DNA of 64,000 nucleotides. Source: Prostheceraeus crozeri. Lineage: Eukaryota; Platyhelminthes; Polycladida; Euryleptidae. A model generated the notes under the pieces. The model worked only from the letters and a program-made list of their open reading frames with translations, made no database searches and was not told where the DNA came from. Positions within the stretch are counted from its first letter, which is position 1, and every line of letters starts with the position of its first letter. The DNA lies in assembly GCA_907163375.1 (NCBI GenBank), contig CAJQUW010011626.1, positions 484,331 to 548,330 on the forward strand, in the 5' to 3' direction. Positions 57,876 through 64,000 of the stretch are shown here, one piece after another. The position numbers and the translations under genes were made by a program.

Positions 57876-60451
57876 CCTTTTGATGTGTGTGTGCGTGTCA
57901 AATGTGCAAAATTTCTATGTAATTCACCAGTGTCCACTGTCTGTCTTGCTTGAGTGACATTCATTTTTAACTGTGTATCCATTCGCATTGTCATTACGGC
58001 CGTTATGGCATGACTAGAGGCCTCGAAAGCGTTCGCGATGTAAATTATTTTAATAAATCAAATTTGGCGATATCTTTTATTTTTAAATGCATAAATTACA
58101 AGAACTGCTTTAAAATAATTAATTGTCGAAAAGTATGAACAGAAATGAATTAGACATCTCAAAAATATAAACGGAGAAGAAACTCTTGGATCAATCCTGT
58201 TCAACGTCGATATTGAATTTGCTTTCCGATCAATTTGAGAACATTTCAAGTACAAAATCACATATTTAATTCTGATCTTAATCATGTTCCACACCCTTAT
58301 CAATTTATCACCTTCTAGAGAGCATTCATTTCCACTCAGTTTAGACCTTGTACATTGGTTCAAATCAGATGTCCTCTGAGTATCTCACTTACACGTAAAT
58401 AACGGTATCACAGAGAAAGATTCTCGTGTCCTCTTGTGCTTCATCATCCAAGTTTATGACATAACCATCGGACAGTTCGCGTCGTGTTTCTCTCAGTTGG
58501 GCGCGAGCGCACTAATGACGTCATGATAATGACATCACTTGCCTTACTAAGCAGTATGTCATCCGATGCACATCATAATTCACTGTACTTCGCTGTGAAC
58601 GCTACACTACAGTGCACGCGTATTTCATTTAACTCCATTGTCCTCATTCTATCGTGTTTTTCCTTGATCTAGGTAAGTTTTGAAGAGGACAGTTACATTT
58701 CAACTAATACAGGAATTTTCACCAACGTTGATTACAGTACTACCGGTTTGCGGCGTGGTATGAGTTAAATATCACTTCATTCGATCATCTAACATACTAC
58801 TGCGCCATTGAATGGGGCGTATTACATTGTCCACGCGTCTGATAATGCGAGGGTTGTCTTAGGATTACGTAACAAGGCGTTTCTCAATGTCTACTCGTAG
58901 ATCAATTTAGAGTATACTCTATTACGCGGTCTCAATCGTTTCTGTCAGATTTCAATCAATAGATAGGAGGAACACCGAAGCTATTGATTATAGTAGTTAG
59001 AACTCAATCAAATCTTTTTCTTATCGGATATAAGTAATTGCAACTATTTGTGAGTGCGCTCCTCTTCTAACTTTTTGAATGTTCTGTTTATCATTGAATT
59101 TATCGAATGCAGAAATGTTTTTGCAAATTGGAATATCATCGACATAAAGTAAGTAGAGATAACTGCCATGTTACTGTTTTATCAAACTTAGTTGATAGAC
59201 TGCCTTATAATCCTACATTCATTTGTAATTCAAAACTATCTGTAACTTGAAAACAATTCTTGACATCAGTCGGCCACTTATCTCCATTCTCTCCTGTTAG
59301 CCACTCTATACTATTGCGAGCATTTCAAGCAATTGACCTTTCATGCAAATGTTGTCGCATGAGTCATCGAATTTCTAGCAAAAATAAATGATAGAACGAT
59401 AGAATCAGGGGATTGGCATTCTGGAAGTGTATGGCAGCATCTTGACATGTTCACCAGTTCTCGGGATTTACTACCGCGATTGTAGGTTGTTTAAGCAAAG
59501 AACAAAAAAAGACAGAAAAGTTGATACGTTGCCCGTTGTCTTCTCAGACGCTCTCTTATCAGACAAGAGCGGTTAATTAGGTAATCATTTTCAGATGTTC
59601 AAAAAGTAATTTAGTAAATTTAGCACCATTGCCAGTGGAAATATGCACAACTTTTTGAATAGAATTCTACTTTATTACTAATTCTATATTCTATTACTAA
59701 TTCAATGTTGTCAATTACAGCATTTCATTTAGTGTCAGTCAGCATACTCGTGTAATTGATTATATCTATATTTCGCATTTGCCTTGCAATCATAGGTACA
59801 GGTTCTAAAGAATTTGCAGACAATTGTGAGATTCACAGAATTATTTCTTCCTAGCTAAATAAATTTTTCTTCTTCGATTACTTCCAGTAGTAGGTCACTG
59901 GTAGGAGCTAGAAATAAGGAACGGTGGCTTTGATTGGTAGGTGTGAATCGGATCTGTGAATTGGTAGTTGAAATGCGTTTAGTGTTGTAACCTACATGAT
60001 ATTATAAACTCTGCGTATGGTCAAGCTGCAAGCAACTTTACCGAAGCTTTGCTTTGTAGCTATTAATTTGGAGACTCTGATTCTTCTGTGTTCATATTTT
60101 TCGAGAGGGATCACAGATGTAATGATTGACTTTTAGGCTTCGGGATAAGAAGATTTTAACCTAAGACCTAGGTTTTAGGAGGAATTGATCTTTTTGTGAT
60201 TTTGCAATTAAGCTAGGACTTTTTAGCAACATATCACAAAAAACGCAAGTTTCAACTTTCGAGTACAATGTCAAAGATCAGGAACTTCCTCTTCCTCCGC
60301 TGCAGGTCTGTGCTCTCAAAGTGGAGAACATGACCGTGCTGCGGACGACAGACTGATCAGGACGATGCGTTATCAATTGAGAAGGGAACCATTCCACAGT
60401 AAATCTCTAGAAGTAATTTTGGCTTTCATCACTTCTAGTTGTCTTCAATTT
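57876..60451. other. Sparse stretch with one CRE
   Basis: A perfect TGACGTCA lies at 58516-58523, followed by atgataatgacatcac, in a locally GC-richer block (58480-58540) that could be a promoter; no gene can be tied to it. The rest is AT-rich without recognisable frames. Confidence 0.35.
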
Positions 60452-60697
60452 TTAAGCAACTCGAGGAATCTGATCTTCATTTAATCCAGGTGTTTGCTTT
60501 GATAGATCAGACCCACTCTCTAATCGCTGACATTCGAAAGGAAGGAGGGAAGAGAAATTGAGACTGAAGAGTTTAGCAGTGTCCAGCAAAAACCCTGGTA
60601 CCGGCACTCCTCGAACATAAGTGAGAGTAATCATGGGCAAGAGTAATGCGTCACTGTTTCCGATCGGAACTGGACTCACGGAAATATCCTGGATCAA
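60452..60697 (-). CDS. Unidentified minus-strand frame, possible terminal exon
   Basis: Open frame ending at TAG/TAA-free Val-Ala-stop, 81 codons from its ATG, containing SPVPIGNSDALLLPMITLTY, VRGVPVPGFLLDTAKLFSLN and FSSLLPFECQRLESGSDLSK. Composition is protein-like and GC is higher than in the neighbourhood. 'GVPVPG' followed by an amphipathic strand faintly recalls the C-terminal end of BPI/LBP-type lipid-binding proteins, but this is weak. No convincing partner exon was found, and it may be chance. Confidence 0.2.
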   Translation of the reverse strand: MIQDISVSPVPIGNSDALLLPMITLTYVRGVPVPGFLLDTAKLFSLNFSSLLPFECQRLESGSDLSKQTPGLNEDQIPRVA

Positions 60698-61825
60698 ATT
60701 GTTCCGTCACCAGTACTGATGTGAAGAAAAACTTCTCCACATGTAAAAGCATGTTGACTGATCTGATCAGCGTCATGATCTTACTATAGACAATCTACGA
60801 AGGATTGCTTGTACTACGAACGTCTGTGAATACTGATAAATGGGAATGCAACACATTCTTCGATAGTGACAAACGATGTAAGAAAATAGTAAATATGCGT
60901 TTACATGTTTTGTAGGCCCATTATATGAAGAGGCGTCTCACAATACTCATGCTAAGTCATCAGATTATGTGAATCAGTAAATTCTACATAAAACATGCCT
61001 ATTAGAAAGCATCTTCGTCCTCTAAATATCCTGCTCAGCGATTAGCATCGATCAATCCAGGGGTTGTGATTCCCGGGATTCAGGAGAGTACCTGGGATTA
61101 CAATTACTGATATTCACGTCAGAATGTTTTTTATGGAATTGGTATCAATAGAATGACATCCCGAATCAGTGAAATGATCATTCAGATTCTCATCCATCCG
61201 TCCCTAATCGTTCTCTTGTTTGCCACGGAACTACCAGTGAATAGCTAGATTTCTGTTGATGCGAATTGAGTGAACTGACATATTATTAATATTCTGATAA
61301 CTGCCTACTGCAAACGACTTTGTTTGATGAACTCTAAGAAAAAATAGCACCTAACAAGGGTATCTAACTTTGCCTTTACACATAGTTATTCTTTTTTATG
61401 CCATTATCAGCACCCGTAGTCGGTACAGTATATTAGACGTCTGTTTTGAAAGTGTATGCGGCTGTGTTTGGTATCTATGCTAGTAGTATATTAACAGTAG
61501 GAATGAGTAGCGTTGCAAGTCTTGAGATTTCGATTGTTACCAGTTATTGAGCCAAAGCTGACTGGTTTTAATTCGTTGCCACGAGAAGGCTCCACTGAGT
61601 TCTTTTAAGAATTGAACAATCCAATGACTACAATAGCACTGCATTTGTACACATGTGGATTGGAGAACGCCATCAGTCCTCATCAGGACTACTTCAATTA
61701 ATAATTCAAATTAGTAGTCATTATATTCCATTATAAATGACTTCTGGGATGATTTTCACCATCTTGTGAGAGTAGTAAGCAAGTGACAAATACTGGATAG
61801 CGCAAGATGGCCGCCGTCGTGGCTG

Positions 61826-62960
61826 CGTCCCCCCCCCTGGCACGGCAGAGTGTCGTGGTCGGCCGCCGTGGTGCTTCGTGTCTGAGTCCCCCCCCCCTCT
61901 GGAACGACAGAGGTTGTGGTCTGTCGTGGTGTGCCGGCCGGGTGGGTCCACGTTCACAACATGTTCGCTGACGTCCCCCCCCCCCTCTGCAACAACAGAG
62001 TGTGAGACTCGGGTGCGTGGGTCCGACCGCCTGGTGGACGTGGGCGACCGTCTAGGTTGACGTGGGCGACCGCCAGGATTAGTCTTGAGGCTATAGTGTG
62101 TGATGTTTTTGGTGCAATCTGCTGAATGTTGGGTTGTAAAATGGGTTGTTTCGAGTGGAAGGAGTGGTCGGATGAGAACACGGAGGTCAGATTCGGATTC
62201 AGCGTGAAATTCTGCATCGGTAGGGTGAGTTTCAAGGCAATCGGCGAGAAAAACTGTTTCTTCAAAATTTTGACATAGAATGTGGGACGTTTTGGTGTGT
62301 AGCGCCCAAACGAAGCATCGGATGAGAAAACGGAGTCCAGATTCGGAATCTACGTGAAATTTTGGGTTAGGAAGGATGTTTCCAGCGAAATCGGAGAGAA
62401 AAAATTTTCGGCTGACGCCCCCCCCCCCCTCTGGACAGCTTGCTTCGATTTTGGCTTCTAGTGGACGGATTTTGTCGTGCGATAGCTCGTTTGAAAGCTA
62501 AGAGTGAGACAAATTCAGTGAAACAATCGGCTTGTTCCTATCTGTCTTCGTTCAAAAGTTAGAGCGGTTACAAGATTTTAGGTCGGAGCTCGCTTACCTG
62601 AAAAAAAATCCTAAGTGTCAGAGTGACTTTGTATGGGTAAAATTTTGAAAATTTTCCAAAGTGTGGAATTTCGACCTGGGACCGTCACCAAAACATTTTT
62701 CATCAAATTTCACTGACCTCCCCCCCCCCCTCTGGACAGCTTGGTTCGATTTTGGCTTCTAGTGGACGGATTTTGTCGTGCGATAGCTCGTTTGAAAGCT
62801 AAGAGTGAGACAAATTCAGTGAAACAATCGGCTTGTTCGTATCTGCCTTCGTTTACATGTGAGACGCCATTTAAGATTTTGGGACATTGGTGAAAAACGA
62901 CAGAGTTAGAATTTGGGACGTTTTGGGCTGTAGCACCAAAACGAACTATCGGATTGGTAA
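61826..62960. repeat. GC-rich degenerate tandem array with five poly-C runs
   Basis: Runs of 9-13 C, each followed by (t)ctgg or ctctg, start at about 61829, 61888, 61974, 62420 and 62719. The last two are 299 bp apart and head a 130-bp direct repeat (tggacagctt through ggcttgttc) with two mismatches noticed. Other words recur between units: cggatgagaa.acggag, cagattcgga, tgggacgtttt. CpG content is far above the surroundings. The start has CAAGATGGCCGCC, a YY1-type site, at 61803. Confidence 0.75.
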
Positions 62961-62994
62961 ACGGATGCCAGATTTGGAATCAACTTGATGTTAT

Positions 62995-63216
62995 TGTCCA
63001 ATGAGGATCATCATCCAATGAGAATCAAGCATTTCTTTATAAATAGCGAGCCTTCCACAGTGAGAATCATTCCATCGTTGAATCACACGAGTGACGGACG
63101 CACATTTTCTCTCTCTCTAGTTCCCTGTTCTATTATCCAACTAAAATTGTAAGTCGCTACTTCCCTCCCTCTCCTCCCTTGAACGTAAACTTAATACAAT
63201 CTTTTTTCATTTTCAG
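62995..63216 (+). promoter_or_regulatory. CCAAT/TATA promoter and 68-bp leader intron
   Basis: 'ccaatgag' at about 62999 and again at 63016, then tttataaatag near 63036-63046 about 25-30 bp before cagtgagaatcattcc, a plausible start site. A leader of about 80 bases follows; GTAAGT at 63149 and a tract ending TTTTCAG at 63216 form a short intron candidate. The arrangement is compact and strong-looking compared with anything else in the window. Confidence 0.5.
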
Positions 63217-63651
63217 GCATCTACTCCATCTGCTGCACTAGTAGGACAAAATGGCGGTCAAACGTTACAAGGGTCGCTACGGTCAGATCATCTACAACTG
63301 AGGCCAGTGGAAGAAACATCCAAGGTACATAATCCTACACCGCTACAGCGTAAATTTAAACAAGCCTTGCGTTATGATGATCATAGCGTAGTACTCCAAA
63401 CGGGAATGCTCCCTTCCACGGATGTCAAGATAATGCACAATCAGTATGGGGACTACATACTGATCCCCGTGAGTCCGTACATTCGCCACCAACTTGATAT
63501 TATTGAGGAGTACGTGACATTAAATATGGACATTCCTACTCCTCTTGCTCAAGAGTGGAAGGCGAGAGATGACAAGGATACTCCCTATAGAAAGATTTTG
63601 GATGGTAATCACATTTGCCTACCGGTAATCACATTGGTGTACTTACTATAA
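63217..63651 (+). CDS. Unidentified ORF downstream of the TATA promoter
   Basis: From the putative acceptor one frame is open throughout, reading ASTPSAALVGQNGG, then RPVEETSKVHNPTPLQRKFK, LQTGMLPSTDVKIMHNQYGD, YILIPVSPYIRHQLDIIEEY and VTLNMDIPTPLAQEW. It lacks an early ATG. The first ATG after the leader (63251, context AAAATGGCGG) is in another frame and gives only MAVKRYKGRYGQIIYN. I do not recognise either product. The promoter style and short leader intron would also suit an integrated virus-like sequence, which I cannot confirm or exclude. Confidence 0.4.
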   Translation, partial: ASTPSAALVGQNGGQTLQGSLRSDHLQLRPVEETSKVHNPTPLQRKFKQALRYDDHSVVLQTGMLPSTDVKIMHNQYGDYILIPVSPYIRHQLDIIEEYVTLNMDIPTPLAQEWKARDDKDTPYRKILDGNHICLPVITLVYLL

Positions 63652-63919
63652 GAAGGAGGGAGATCATTCAATACCCATCAGATGTGATGAGCTCGGAGAA
63701 GGTACTTGGGATATCCTTTTCAAAGTGAATGGGCTATATTATGTTCGACAAAAGGATAATAAATTAGCCTCTCTCTCCATGCATATGGAATCCATCCTAT
63801 ATATTCCGAAACCACCCAACGTGGACGACATAATTGATCAAATCCTTAACAGCAGTGGTACGAAGCGCAAGTCGGAGAAGAATGCTACATCAAAACGCAA
63901 ATCAAAGAAGGAGAATTGC
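63652..63919 (+). CDS. Unidentified ORF with a lysine-rich C-terminus
   Basis: Frame ending in TAG at 63920, reading DELGEGTWDILFKVNGLYYV, NKLASLSMHMESILYIPKPP, NVDDIIDQILNSSG and a basic tail TKRKSEKNATSKRKSKKEN that looks like a nuclear localisation signal. Same strand as the preceding ORF and possibly part of the same product; the relation is unresolved. No family recognised. Confidence 0.4.
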
Positions 63920-64000
63920 TAGTCCTTTCCTAACTCTTCCCTATTACAATTCGCTTATGTGCTTTGAGTGTCGTAGACGTGGTCTTATTAGATACATTTT

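Noticed and set aside
61807-61971. 54-codon ORF MAAVVAASPPLARQ in the GC-rich array
   Set aside because: Its content is dictated by poly-C runs and repeated words; no evidence that it is translated.

Overview
The window is AT-rich eukaryotic DNA from an animal, most likely a marine invertebrate. It shows a spliced metazoan-type gene with an 11-kb intron, canonical GT-AG sites, no operon-like gene packing, and many DNA transposons plus LINE, Penelope-like and LTR remnants. I cannot fix the phylum from sequence alone. The only convincing host gene is a rhomboid-family intramembrane serine protease of the RHBDL1/2/3 (Drosophila Rhomboid-4-like) type on the + strand. It has three coding exons (1042-1889, 13041-13391, 14187-14469) that splice in phase into a 493-residue protein with a histidine-rich N-terminus, an EF-hand and a complete rhomboid domain (Ser362, His437). 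Layout: 1-250 pogo-like transposase relic; 1042-14.9k rhomboid gene, whose first intron holds a near-perfect 296-bp hairpin, a hAT element, a LINE tail and a 28-bp minisatellite; 15-24k intergenic DNA with MITEs, a hAT element carrying nested palindromes, and a Penelope-like fragment. 24110-31568 is the most striking object: a 7.46-kb DNA transposon with 728-bp terminal inverted repeats that are nearly identical. It encodes a zinc-finger segment and a 1175-residue protein that joins a transposase-like region to an XPG/FEN1-like nuclease and a cysteine-rich tail; this best fits the Academ (AcademX) superfamily. A short divergent minus-strand ORF abuts the left TIR. 31.7-35.4k is a decayed RT-encoding element with a C-terminal nuclease-like block; 35.7-36.5k a hAT element; 36.6-37.1k a probable LTR fossil; 39.6-42.6k a LINE interrupted by a lone TIR of a family with the same terminus as the Academ-like element; 45.0-45.5k a second LINE tail. 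46.8-51.0k is a nest of elements within elements, including a 747-bp palindrome with 345-bp arms and a 3-bp target duplication. 53-58k holds a second copy of one nested element, a second copy of the 16.5-kb MITE, another hAT element and a Penelope-like C-terminus. 58-61.8k is sparse; 61.8-63.0k is a GC-rich degenerate tandem array with five poly-C runs; 63.0-64k carries a TATA/CCAAT promoter-like block, a small leader intron and two unidentified ORFs. All element calls come from reading the sequence; no database search was possible. Six non-autonomous hAT elements have recognisable 8-bp target duplications.
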